The translations under genes and the position numbers were made by a program. This document shows, one piece after another, positions 1-6,120 of a DNA stretch of 6,120 nt. Under the pieces are notes generated by a model. The model made no database searches and was not told where the DNA came from. It saw only the letters and a list, made by a program, of their open reading frames with translations. This DNA is from Acidobacteriaceae bacterium (GTDB taxonomy: Bacteria; Acidobacteriota; Terriglobia; Terriglobales; SbA1), in the NCBI GenBank assembly GCA_003136335.1, contig PLEA01000261.1, positions 1 through 6,120 of the forward strand, in the 5' to 3' direction. Position 1 is the first letter of the stretch, and the number at the start of each line of letters is the position of its first letter.

Positions 1-197
1 TGGCCATTGCTCTGGACCACAATCGGGGAACCGGTGGCCGGAGTCATAATCACGCTCGCTCCGGAAATGGCTGCTCCGGACGGATCGGCGACTTGTCCGC
101 GGAGAATTCCCGATGCGGCTTGCGCCAACAACGCACTTGCGGACAACAACAATAAGATCACAATGACGAAACAATAGGCGCATTTCTCAACCTTCAT
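1..197 (-). CDS. Exported protein with N-terminal carboxypeptidase-regulatory-like domain, partial (N-terminus only)
   Basis: Only the first 65 codons are in the window; the gene continues past the left edge. The start is the ATG at 197, with AGGAAG (203-208) five bases upstream and AAGGAG (210-215) a little further away. Residues 1-25 form a signal peptide: basic MKVEK, a hydrophobic run of V, I and L at about residues 11-18, then SASALLAQA, with likely cleavage after ALLA or LAQA. The mature part soon enters a GQVADPSGAAISGASVIM stretch (residues 34-51). This matches the opening beta strands of carboxypeptidase-regulatory-like (CarboxypepD_reg, beta-sandwich) domains. In Acidobacteriota such N-termini often lead TonB-dependent-receptor-like outer-membrane proteins, but the decisive part is missing, so that is only an inference. 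The gene lies 73 bp downstream of the DUF5666-type gene on the same strand and could be cotranscribed with it. Confidence 0.75.
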   Translation of the reverse strand, partial: MKVEKCAYCFVIVILLLLSASALLAQAASGILRGQVADPSGAAISGASVIMTPATGSPIVVQSNG

Positions 198-270
198 TTG
201 ATCTTCCTACTCCTTAATGACGTACGAATCTATAAAAGCAGCGGAACAATCTTTTTCGAGACAGGCATTG
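198..270. other. Intergenic spacer between the DUF5666-type gene and the partial exported-protein gene
   Basis: This 73-bp gap holds the ribosome binding site of the downstream gene (AAGGAG at 210-215 and AGGAAG at 203-208, minus strand). No hairpin terminator follows the DUF5666-type stop codon. A TATAGA hexamer at 229-234 (minus strand) resembles a -10 box but has no matching -35 about 17 bp upstream, so I do not call a promoter. Readthrough from the upstream gene is the simpler reading. Confidence 0.5.
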
Positions 271-1524
271 TTATTGACTTGCGTCGCCAGCAGGCGCGCC
301 GCCTAAACTCCAGGGCGCCAACATCATTGCCTGACTCCCATTGGGAGCGGCCTGAAGGATCAGCTCCACTCCACTAAGCAGCGTGATCGCGGTGCCACCA
401 GCGGCCGCCGTGCCCTGGGTCGTGACAATCAACACAGCATCACCTTTGTGCAGATCGTTGAGCGTAACCGCAGGCATGCGGCTCAACATCTGCTGGAAGT
501 CCGGCGATCCACCCTGGCGCATGCCTGCACCGCCCATTGCGCCTCCACCCGAGTTCATCCCTCCAGCCGGAGCACCAGTTCGCGGGCCGTTGGCAGCCAC
601 TGGCGCAGATCCGGAGCTCGAAGAAGCAGCCGCTCCCGGCGTGCCCGGAGGCATGGAGCCTTTCAACCGCATTGCGATACGTTGCGCCATCTCGGGGGGC
701 AGTTTGTGGAGCTGCGATTCCGCTGTGATCTTGACCTGCACTGCCTTCTTACTCAATAAATCTTGAACGCTGATTGTGCCCCCGCTTGCATCCACCGAAT
801 TCACTAAGCCCGCGACATTGCGGAAGGTGCCAGTGACAATTTCCTGCGCCGTCAACTCGGAGCCGTCAGCGCTGCGATCACCGCGCGCCCGGAGCTGATC
901 GCCCGGCTGGATTTCCTGCAAGGTGCCGGGCTTGGCATCATCGAATTTCACGGAGTCCGCAGCGTAGCGGCGGAACACAGTGCTCTGCGAGGTATGCACC
1001 GCGATGTCTTTTTTTCCGCCCAAGCTCGTTACCGAGATGGTTATCGTGCCGGTCGCGGGATCGACGGCACCCACCAGACCTCCTAGTCCGCGCTTCGTCC
1101 AGTCCTGGCGTTCCTGTTCGTGACGCGCCTCAAGGTCGGAACGGGGTATCACGATGACTTCCAAAGCGGCAATGGACGTGCCGTCCGCAGACGCCTGCCC
1201 GCGAACGCGGACTCTGTCGCCCACCTGCAGTGCCTGCAACTGGACGGCCGTCGCATTCTTGAGATCCTTCTCGCCGGGCGCAATACTCAAGATGCGAGCG
1301 TTCGGCTGCACGTTCACCGAGACGTCAGGGCCGGAGTCCGGCGTCAAGGTGATCGCGTTGCCATTGATCGCCTTAATCGCGCCAATGCGCCTTGCGACCG
1401 CGGGTTGGCCAGCGACTTGGGGTTGGCCGACCGCAGCTCCGAAACATGCCGGCAGGAACTGCGCACCGAACACGCTTATGACGGAAAAGACAAACGTCGT
1501 GATTGCTGCTTTCTTAGCGTTCAT
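271..1524 (-). CDS. Exported DUF5666-type multi-module beta-rich protein, function unknown
   Basis: A 417-residue protein of unknown function. Residues 1-31 look like an export signal: MNAKK, a hydrophobic stretch to about residue 24, then LPACFGAA. The Cys27 context LPAC is a poor lipobox because of the Pro, so a lipoprotein is possible but not favoured. Three related modules follow at about 46-126, 148-233 and 237-388. Each opens with a G-x-[IV] strand and a T-[IV]-x-[IV] strand and closes with L-x-x-[LI]-x-x-GD. The first two end in GDxxRxRGxxSADG (from residues 102 and 208). This is the pattern of DUF5666, a small beta-barrel-like domain of periplasmic and secreted proteins. Module 3 is interrupted at about 275-345 by a segment rich in Gly, Ser, Ala, Pro and Met. 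A GTG at 1533 would add three codons but sits inside the Shine-Dalgarno stretch, so the ATG at 1524 is preferred. The gene probably has its own promoter in the gap upstream. Confidence 0.8.
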   Translation of the reverse strand: MNAKKAAITTFVFSVISVFGAQFLPACFGAAVGQPQVAGQPAVARRIGAIKAINGNAITLTPDSGPDVSVNVQPNARILSIAPGEKDLKNATAVQLQALQVGDRVRVRGQASADGTSIAALEVIVIPRSDLEARHEQERQDWTKRGLGGLVGAVDPATGTITISVTSLGGKKDIAVHTSQSTVFRRYAADSVKFDDAKPGTLQEIQPGDQLRARGDRSADGSELTAQEIVTGTFRNVAGLVNSVDASGGTISVQDLLSKKAVQVKITAESQLHKLPPEMAQRIAMRLKGSMPPGTPGAAASSSSGSAPVAANGPRTGAPAGGMNSGGGAMGGAGMRQGGSPDFQQMLSRMPAVTLNDLHKGDAVLIVTTQGTAAAGGTAITLLSGVELILQAAPNGSQAMMLAPWSLGGAPAGDASQ

Positions 1525-1527
1525 GCG

Positions 1528-1538
1528 CTCCACCTTCT
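1528..1538 (-). promoter_or_regulatory. Shine-Dalgarno sequence that fixes the DUF5666-type start
   Basis: On the minus strand this reads AGAAGGTGGAG, ending three bases before the ATG at 1524; the AGAAGG part is eight bases from it. The alternative GTG at 1533-1531 lies within this purine-rich stretch and would have no binding site at a usable distance, so the ATG is the better start. Confidence 0.6.
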
Positions 1539-1580
1539 AATTTACATCGCCGCGAGCTGCGGAAGTCGCTGGTTTACAAA

Positions 1581-1609
1581 GTTTTACCCAGACAAACGAA
1601 GTATTACAA
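1581..1609 (-). promoter_or_regulatory. Candidate sigma-70-type promoter for the DUF5666-type gene
   Basis: On the minus strand there is a -35-like TTGTAA (1604-1609) and a -10-like TAAAAC (1581-1586), separated by exactly 17 bp. Each hexamer matches four of six consensus bases. Transcription would begin near 1574, giving a leader of about 50 bases. The surrounding 1571-1620 stretch is AT-rich compared with the flanking genes, which supports a promoter. The call is by eye and hexamer matches this weak do occur by chance. Confidence 0.35.
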
Positions 1610-1629
1610 AAGATCCATATACGGCCCGA

Positions 1630-1649
1630 ACGTAATGCCTATCTTACGT
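1630..1649. repeat. Perfect 6-8-6 inverted repeat upstream of the candidate promoter
   Basis: The arms ACGTAA (1630-1635) and TTACGT (1644-1649) are perfect reverse complements around an 8-base centre. The element ends 20 bp upstream of the candidate -35 box and lies at about -56 to -75 from the inferred transcription start. That is a usual place for a dimeric activator to bind. It is not followed by a T-run, so it is not a terminator. A 6-bp arm pair with a free spacer length can arise by chance in a 250-bp gap. Confidence 0.3.
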
Positions 1650-1781
1650 GGTTTTGATTGCGGCCGGAGGGGCGTCAGTGGGCTTTCCGATTTGAGTGCT
1701 GCTGCATTGAACAGCGGTGAAAAATCTCTCTTAGCTCGGCGCAGCTTGACCGCAGAATATGGTCGCCTCAGCCACCTGCTG

Positions 1782-2990
1782 TCACAGAATTCTCTCGTGC
1801 GTGTAACCGGCGGAAACCAGAGCCGCAAGGAGTTCTGCGATGTGATCGGGGCCTCGGGTCTCCATGGTGATGTCAATGGCAGTATCGCCGAGATTGACTC
1901 CATGATAAGCGCGGTCATACGCGGTTTCGACGATGTTGGCCCGGTGTTCGGCCAGGATCCCGGTTAACCGGTGCAGCGCGCCGGGATAGTCGGGCAGGTG
2001 AACGCGCAAGCGGACGAGGCGACCATCCTTGACCAGACCGCGCTCGATAATGCGCGAGAGTAAGGTAACGTCGATATTGCCGCCGCAGACGAGCACCGCG
2101 ACTCGTTTGCCCTGCAAAGGCAGCTTGTGATTCAAGACTGCGGCGATGGCGGCTGCTCCGGCGCCTTCGGCCAACGTTTTCTCGCGCTCCAGCAGCAAGA
2201 GAATCGCGTTTGCGATTTCTTCTTCTTCCACGGTAACAATGTCGTCCACATATTTTTGAACCAGGGGAAGCGTGCGTTCTCCGGCGCGGCGTACCGCGAT
2301 TCCGTCGGCGATCGTTTTCGCGGACTTCAAGGTGACGGGTTTGCCCTCGGCCACTGCGGCTTTCATGGAAGGAATCCGGGAGGGCTGAACTCCGAAGACC
2401 TGCACAGCAGAATTAGTTTCCTTGACGGCGCAGGCGATTCCGCCGATGAGTCCACCGCCGCCGATGGGCGCTACGATGACCTCGATGTCGGGATGTTGCT
2501 GCAGAATTTCGAGTCCGAGAGTTCCCTGCCCGGCGATGACCGCGTCGTCGTCGAAGGCATGAATCAGGGTCAGACGTTCCTTCTGGCTCTGCTCGACGGC
2601 CTTTTCGTAGGCCTCGTCATAGTTGGTCCCGTGCAGCACGACCTCCGCGCCATAGGCGCGAGTCGCCGAAACTTTGGTGAGCGGTGTGGGGAGCGGCATC
2701 ACGACTCGCGCCTGAATCTTATGGCGTCCCGCGTGGTAAGCGACCCCTTGCGCATGATTGCCGGCCGATGCGGCGATCACACCGCGGGCACGTTCATCAT
2801 GGTTAAGAGTGAGCAGTTTGTTCAGCGCTCCCCGCTCTTTGAAAGCGCCGGTGCGTTGCTGATTATCGAGCTTGAGGAAGATAGAATTGTTGGTAAGCCC
2901 GGAAAATGTCTCCGAGTGGGTGCAGGGAGAGATGCGAATGTCCGCCCGAATTCTGTTGAGCGCGGATTGGATGTCCGAAAGTTGGATCAT
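1782..2990 (-). CDS. ilvA: Threonine ammonia-lyase (threonine dehydratase), PLP-dependent, single ACT domain
   Basis: Converts L-threonine to 2-oxobutyrate and ammonia in the cytoplasm, the entry step of isoleucine synthesis. The 402-residue protein has the fold-type II PLP layout. K51, in the QRTGAFKERGA segment, is the expected Schiff-base lysine. SAGNHAQG (75-82) is the substrate-binding loop, GGGG (177-180) the phosphate-binding loop, and CGGN (302-305) lies near the PLP ring. Residues 325-400 form one ACT domain (LPDYPGALHRLTGILAEH). This is the short form of about 400 residues, unlike the roughly 510-residue E. coli IlvA with two ACT-like domains. The ACT domain suggests allosteric control, probably by branched-chain amino acids. 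The catabolic TdcB name is possible, but the ACT domain and gltBD neighbours favour a biosynthetic role. The ATG at 2990 gives the usual N-terminus for the family but lacks a Shine-Dalgarno within 15 bases and overlaps the stop of a short leader frame. Confidence 0.92.
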   Translation of the reverse strand: MIQLSDIQSALNRIRADIRISPCTHSETFSGLTNNSIFLKLDNQQRTGAFKERGALNKLLTLNHDERARGVIAASAGNHAQGVAYHAGRHKIQARVVMPLPTPLTKVSATRAYGAEVVLHGTNYDEAYEKAVEQSQKERLTLIHAFDDDAVIAGQGTLGLEILQQHPDIEVIVAPIGGGGLIGGIACAVKETNSAVQVFGVQPSRIPSMKAAVAEGKPVTLKSAKTIADGIAVRRAGERTLPLVQKYVDDIVTVEEEEIANAILLLLEREKTLAEGAGAAAIAAVLNHKLPLQGKRVAVLVCGGNIDVTLLSRIIERGLVKDGRLVRLRVHLPDYPGALHRLTGILAEHRANIVETAYDRAYHGVNLGDTAIDITMETRGPDHIAELLAALVSAGYTHERIL

Positions 2991-3022
2991 GACGCTGGTG
3001 CAGGTATCTTACCCCGCTCCAT
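2987..3022 (-). CDS. Possible short leader ORF translationally coupled to ilvA
   Basis: An 11-codon frame, MERGKIPAPAS, begins at the ATG at 3022 and ends with a TGA at 2989-2987 that overlaps the ilvA ATG as ATGA. A GGAG supplied by the neighbouring repeat copy lies nine bases before this ATG. An in-frame ATG at 3037 would give 16 codons (MERAKMERGKIPAPAS) but has no binding site of its own. ilvA itself lacks a good ribosome binding site, so ribosomes ending on this frame could reinitiate on ilvA. The peptide contains only one Ile and no Val, Leu or Thr, so it does not look like a classical ilv attenuator peptide. Whether it is translated is unknown. Confidence 0.3.
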   Translation of the reverse strand: MERGKIPAPAS

Positions 3023-3068
3023 CTTAGCCCGCTCCATCTTAGCTTAGGCGGCGGTTGGATTGTGGTGA
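2991..3068. other. gltD-ilvA intergenic spacer
   Basis: A 78-bp spacer without a terminator hairpin or a recognisable promoter. About half of it is the 15-bp tandem repeat. Its features favour readthrough from gltBD into ilvA with control at the level of translation, but a weak internal promoter cannot be excluded. Confidence 0.5.
3006..3042. repeat. 15-bp tandem repeat, about 2.5 copies, in the gltD-ilvA spacer
   Basis: Two perfect copies of CCCGCTCCATCTTAG (plus strand) lie at 3013-3027 and 3028-3042. A partial third copy, ATCTTA, keeps the same 15-bp period at 3006-3011. On the minus strand each full unit reads CTAAGATGGAGCGGG and so contains both an ATG and a GGAG. The 15-bp unit keeps the reading frame. 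The repeat makes up about half of the 78-bp spacer. Confidence 0.85.
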
Positions 3069-4529
3069 TCACGAAGCGATTTGCCGTGCAGCGGAAGCCA
3101 AGGGAACAACAGGCCGCAACGTGAGCGTCTTCAGGTAGGCATCGACAGCAGCAGCCGCTTTGCGGCCCTCCGAGATCGCCCACACCACGAGCGATTGCCC
3201 GCGGCGCATATCGCCCGCCGCGAATACTCCCGGAACCGACGACATGTAATTCTGATCCGTCGCCACGTTGCCGCGGTTGTCGAGCTGAACTCCCAATTGC
3301 TCGATCATTCCGCTGCGGACCGGACCGAGGAAGCCCATGGCGATCAAGATCAGGTCAGCTTCTATCGTAAACTCCGTGCCAGGGATTGGCTCGAACCTTG
3401 GGGGAGGACCAACCCGAACGGCATGAAGCTGCTTGACGTTCCCGGTTTCGTCGCCCGTGAATTTTGCAGTGGCAATGCTCCAATCACGCACGCCGCCTTC
3501 TTCGTGAGCCCCCTCGATGCGCAATTGCAGGGGCCACATGGGCCAAGGCGTCTGCGGCGAGCGCTCGTCGGGCGGCTTCGGCATGATTTCAAATTGGTGA
3601 ACCGAAAGCGGCTTCTGCCGGTGGCACGTGCCTAGGCAGTCAGCGCCGGTGTCGCCGCCTCCAATGATGACTACGCGCTTGCCCATGGCAAGAATTTCGA
3701 CCGCTGGGTCAATCGTGTCCCCCAGGCAACGCTTGTTCTGCTGCGGAAGGAACTCCATTGCAAAATAAATTCCCTTCAGCTCGCGCCCGGGGACTTTCAG
3801 ATCACGCTGATGCTCGGAGCCCCCCGCCAGCACAATAGCATCGCACTCACGCCGCAAGTCTTCGACCGCGATGTTTTTTCCGACCTCAGCATTGGGAACG
3901 AACTTCACGCCTTCGGCGGACATCTGCTCGAGGCGCCGATCGATGATGTGTTTCTCCATCTTGAATTCGGGGATACCGTAACGCAGCAATCCACCGATGC
4001 GATCTGCCTTCTCATAGACCACGACCGAATGTCCGGCGCGACACAGTTGTTGCGCCGCAGCCAATCCTGCCGGACCCGAACCGACGATAGCAACTTTCTT
4101 CCCGGTGCGAATTTTGGCGGGCTCGGGCCGGATCCAACCCTCGAGAAAGCCGCGCTCCACAATGTTTTTTTCGTTTTGCTTGATCGTAACCGGAGGTTGG
4201 TTAATGCCCAAAACACAAGACGCTTCGCAGGGAGCGGGACAGATTCTCCCGGTGAACTCGGGGAAATTGTTGGTAGCGTGTAGCTGACGGACAGCTTCCT
4301 TCCAACGCCCGCGATAAACCAGATCGTTCCAGTCAGGGATGAGATTGCTGACGGGACATCCCGTTTGGCAGAACGGAACACCGCAATCCATGCAGCGGGC
4401 GCCCTGCTTGCGAAGTTTTTCTTCCGGGAAGTCCTGATAGATCTCAAACCAGTCATTCACGCGCTCCAGTACGGGCCGACGCGGAGCCAGTTCCCGCGAA
4501 TAGTCCATAAAGCCCGTGGTCTTACCCAT
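3069..4529 (-). CDS. gltD: Glutamate synthase (NADPH) small subunit
   Basis: The beta subunit of bacterial glutamate synthase (GOGAT). It takes electrons from NADPH through FAD and passes them via iron-sulfur clusters to the GltB large subunit, which makes two glutamates from glutamine and 2-oxoglutarate. The 486-residue protein is of normal length. The N-terminal cluster domain has C46-x2-C49-x4-C54-x3-C58 ([14 protein letters not shown]) and C97-x3-C101-x3-C105. The FAD Rossmann motif GSGPAG is at 150-155, and the NADPH-site GGGDTG at 290-295. The C-terminal [19 protein letters not shown] (434-452) is the conserved FAD-contacting segment. Family members often begin MGKxTGFM, which matches the ATG at 4529. 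This start overlaps the gltB stop by 8 nt and has AGGTG just upstream. An ATG at 4544 would add five residues and is less likely. The overlap points to coupled translation with gltB, as expected for subunits of one complex. Confidence 0.95.
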   Translation of the reverse strand: MGKTTGFMDYSRELAPRRPVLERVNDWFEIYQDFPEEKLRKQGARCMDCGVPFCQTGCPVSNLIPDWNDLVYRGRWKEAVRQLHATNNFPEFTGRICPAPCEASCVLGINQPPVTIKQNEKNIVERGFLEGWIRPEPAKIRTGKKVAIVGSGPAGLAAAQQLCRAGHSVVVYEKADRIGGLLRYGIPEFKMEKHIIDRRLEQMSAEGVKFVPNAEVGKNIAVEDLRRECDAIVLAGGSEHQRDLKVPGRELKGIYFAMEFLPQQNKRCLGDTIDPAVEILAMGKRVVIIGGGDTGADCLGTCHRQKPLSVHQFEIMPKPPDERSPQTPWPMWPLQLRIEGAHEEGGVRDWSIATAKFTGDETGNVKQLHAVRVGPPPRFEPIPGTEFTIEADLILIAMGFLGPVRSGMIEQLGVQLDNRGNVATDQNYMSSVPGVFAAGDMRRGQSLVVWAISEGRKAAAAVDAYLKTLTLRPVVPLASAARQIAS

Positions 4530-6120
4530 GTTGCACCTGCTCATGTTCTACATGCTGGGCGTGCGCTAGAACGGCGACGGGGTGGCTCGGGATATAGGCT
4601 TGCTCGCTGCGCCCCACTCCCAGCACTCGCTTGAATTCATGCGGAAAGACTTTGATGAACCGCGAGACCATCTCTTGCCAGTTGTCGAGAATCCACTTCG
4701 CGCGCGGGCTTGCGGTCAAGGCCATGTGGCGCGTGACGAGATCCCGGACTATCTGCAGATCCTGACTGTTGAGTAACGGCTCGAGATCGACGGAGTCGAG
4801 ATTGCAGCGTTTCTCCGTGAAATCCATGCGCTTGTCAAAGACATAGGCGATGCCGCCGCTCATGCCGGCCGCAAAATTCCTGCCGCACGAGCCGAGCACC
4901 AGCACCAGCCCGTTCGTCATGTACTCACAGCCGTGGTCGCCGACTCCCTCGACCACCGCCGTAGCTCCCGAATTGCGGACTGCAAAGCGTTCGCCCGCAA
5001 CACCGTTGAAGAACGCTTCCCCACTGGTCGCGCCGTAGAGAGCCACGTTGCCGATCAGAATATTTTCTTCGGGAGCAAAATGGGAAGCACGCGGTGGGTA
5101 CATGATGATTCGGCCGCCGGAAAGGCCCTTTCCAACGTAGTCGTTGGCTTCGCCTTCCAGCGTGAGCGTGACACCGTTCGCCAGGAAAGCCCCCAAGCTC
5201 TGTCCCGCCGACCCCGCGAGTTGAATTCGCACGGTGTCGTCGGGCAGTCCCGCGGAGCCGTAGCGGCGCGCGATTTCGCCACTCAACAGGCTTCCGACGG
5301 AGCGGTGTATGTTGCGCACCGGCAGGTTCACTTCGATGGGCGCAAGAGTTTCGAGAGCATCGTGAACCTGTCCGAGGATTTTGTGATCGAGCGCCTGCTC
5401 CAGACCATGATCCTGCGCCTGCACGCGCCGTCTCGCCACTCGCGAAGGCACCGGCGGGTTATAGAGGATTGCCGAAAAGTCGAGACCTCGCGCCTTCCAG
5501 TGATCTTTCCAGAAATCGACAGCCGGTTCCACATCCAGCATGTCGACGCGGCCCACCATCTCGTCCACGGTGCGGAATCCCAGCTCCGCCATGTACTGCC
5601 GAAGCTGTTCCGCAAGGAAGAAAAAGAAACTGATGACGTGCTCGGGCTGTCCCTGGAATTGTCTCCGCAGCACAGGATCTTGCGTGGCAATGCCCACCGA
5701 GCAAGTATTGAGATGGCACTTACGCATCATGATGCAGCCCATCGCGATCAGCGGAGTCGTGGCAAATCCGAACTCCTCCGCCCCCAATAGGGCGGCGATG
5801 GCCACATCGCGGCCAGTCTGCAGTTTGCCGTCGGTTTGCACGCGGATGCGGCTGCGCAGATCGTTCAACAGCAAAACCTGCTGCGTCTCCGCCAGCCCCA
5901 GTTCCCAGGGAATGCCTGCATGCTTGATGGAACTCAAGGGAGAAGCCCCGGTGCCGCCGGTGTCACCGCTGATCAGGACGACGTCGGCGTGTGCCTTCGC
6001 CACGCCCGCTGCAACCGTGCCTACGCCGACTTCGGCCACCAACTTCACGGCAATGCGAGCTTGCGGATTGACGTTTTTCAAATCATAGATCAGTTGCGCG
6101 AGGTCCTCGATCGAATAGAT
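4522..6120 (-). CDS. gltB: Glutamate synthase large subunit, partial (C-terminal third)
   Basis: The frame is open to the right edge, so the gene starts outside the window; 532 residues remain of a protein usually near 1,500. The large subunit binds FMN and a 3Fe-4S cluster, takes ammonia from glutamine and makes glutamate from 2-oxoglutarate. In the part seen, the FMN-binding synthase barrel includes [11 protein letters not shown] (51-61), [15 protein letters not shown] (69-83) and [19 protein letters not shown] (96-114). The cluster motif C129-x5-C135-x4-C140 ([12 protein letters not shown]) has the same spacing as the 3Fe-4S cysteines of known glutamate synthases. From about 255 to 450 the Gly-rich beta-helix domain follows, with [10 protein letters not shown] and [13 protein letters not shown]. 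The N-terminal amidotransferase domain lies outside the window. No frameshift or missing key residue is seen. The stop overlaps the gltD start by 8 nt, giving the gltBD order common in bacteria. Confidence 0.96.
   Translation of the reverse strand: MYSIEDLAQLIYDLKNVNPQARIAVKLVAEVGVGTVAAGVAKAHADVVLISGDTGGTGASPLSSIKHAGIPWELGLAETQQVLLLNDLRSRIRVQTDGKLQTGRDVAIAALLGAEEFGFATTPLIAMGCIMMRKCHLNTCSVGIATQDPVLRRQFQGQPEHVISFFFFLAEQLRQYMAELGFRTVDEMVGRVDMLDVEPAVDFWKDHWKARGLDFSAILYNPPVPSRVARRRVQAQDHGLEQALDHKILGQVHDALETLAPIEVNLPVRNIHRSVGSLLSGEIARRYGSAGLPDDTVRIQLAGSAGQSLGAFLANGVTLTLEGEANDYVGKGLSGGRIIMYPPRASHFAPEENILIGNVALYGATSGEAFFNGVAGERFAVRNSGATAVVEGVGDHGCEYMTNGLVLVLGSCGRNFAAGMSGGIAYVFDKRMDFTEKRCNLDSVDLEPLLNSQDLQIVRDLVTRHMALTASPRAKWILDNWQEMVSRFIKVFPHEFKRVLGVGRSEQAYIPSHPVAVLAHAQHVEHEQVQHG
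4534..4538 (-). promoter_or_regulatory. Shine-Dalgarno sequence within gltB that sets the gltD start
   Basis: AGGTG on the minus strand, four bases before the ATG at 4529 and inside the last codons of gltB. It supports this ATG over the one at 4544 and fits coupled expression of the two subunits. Confidence 0.5.

Larger units (their letters stand above)
1534..1781. other. Intergenic region between ilvA and the DUF5666-type gene
   Basis: A 248-bp gap with no convincing gene in any frame. The half near the DUF5666-type gene holds the candidate promoter, the inverted repeat and the ribosome binding site. The half next to the ilvA stop has only a weak hairpin (AGCT arms at 1733-1736 and 1743-1746) with five T residues eight bases beyond it, which is too weak to call a terminator. 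The gap nevertheless probably separates two transcription units. Confidence 0.5.

Noticed and set aside
229..234. TATAGA as a -10 box for the partial exported-protein gene
   Set aside because: No -35-like hexamer lies at a suitable distance; a lone hexamer match is not evidence.
1441..1453. Lipoprotein signal (LPAC) in the DUF5666-type protein
   Set aside because: Pro at the position two before Cys is unusual for a lipobox and a signal-peptidase-I site is equally possible, so it is mentioned in the gene entry but not called.
1720..1746. Possible terminator after ilvA (AGCT arms, then five T residues on the minus strand)
   Set aside because: The stem is only four base pairs and the T-run starts eight bases away, so it does not fit an intrinsic terminator.
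1635..1967. Plus-strand open frame of 110 codons reaching into the ilvA-DUF5666 gap
   Set aside because: More than half overlaps the ACT-domain end of ilvA, there is no ribosome binding site before its ATG, and the translation has no recognisable features.
2127..3047. Long plus-strand open frame of 306 codons
   Set aside because: It lies almost wholly antisense to ilvA, whose catalytic motifs are clear; its translation has no recognisable domain and looks like a shadow frame of a GC-rich gene.
3001..3047. Classical amino-acid attenuator before ilvA
   Set aside because: The possible leader peptide lacks a run of Ile, Val, Leu or Thr codons, and no alternative hairpins with a T-run are visible.
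2863..3183. Minus-strand frame of 106 codons covering the gltD end, spacer and ilvA start
   Set aside because: It overlaps both real genes in another frame, and its RWSG-type repeat is only the 15-bp DNA repeat read through.
4933..5790. Plus-strand open frame of 285 codons
   Set aside because: It is antisense to gltB, which keeps conserved iron-sulfur and beta-helix motifs throughout; the antisense translation is rich in Arg, His and Ser without any pattern.

Overview
The window looks like chromosomal DNA of a moderately GC-rich Gram-negative bacterium. A member of the Acidobacteriota (Terriglobia-like) is the best guess. This rests on the pairing of a DUF5666-type exported protein with a signal-peptide protein opening in a carboxypeptidase-regulatory-like domain, and on the general feel of the proteins. 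It is inference from family distribution, not a database result. All credible genes lie on the minus strand, so transcription runs from right to left. No rRNA, tRNA, CRISPR array or insertion sequence was seen.

From right to left, the first block is amino-acid metabolism. It holds the C-terminal third of the glutamate synthase large subunit (gltB, 4522-6120, cut by the right edge). This overlaps by 8 nt the complete small subunit gltD (3069-4529). A 78-bp spacer follows, then a 402-residue threonine ammonia-lyase with one C-terminal ACT domain (ilvA, 1782-2990). GltBD makes glutamate from glutamine and 2-oxoglutarate. IlvA makes 2-oxobutyrate for isoleucine synthesis and releases ammonia. Glutamate is also the amino donor for the last step of isoleucine synthesis, so the three genes fit one nitrogen and branched-chain amino-acid theme. 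No terminator is visible between them.

The gltD-ilvA spacer is the most unusual non-coding stretch. It carries about 2.5 copies of a 15-bp tandem repeat. Each full copy holds an ATG and a GGAG. An 11- or 16-codon reading frame starts in the repeat and ends in a TGA that overlaps the ilvA ATG (ATGA). ilvA has no good Shine-Dalgarno sequence of its own, which suggests translational coupling.

The second block begins after a 248-bp gap (1534-1781) that contains a plausible sigma-70 promoter and a 6-8-6 inverted repeat. It encodes an exported DUF5666-type protein of 417 residues (271-1524) built from three related beta-rich modules, the third split by a low-complexity insert. After a 73-bp gap comes the first 65 codons of a signal-peptide protein with the start of a carboxypeptidase-regulatory-like (CarboxypepD_reg) domain, cut by the left edge.

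Nothing here amounts to a clearly new system. The window is mostly ordinary metabolism, with a few small details worth checking.
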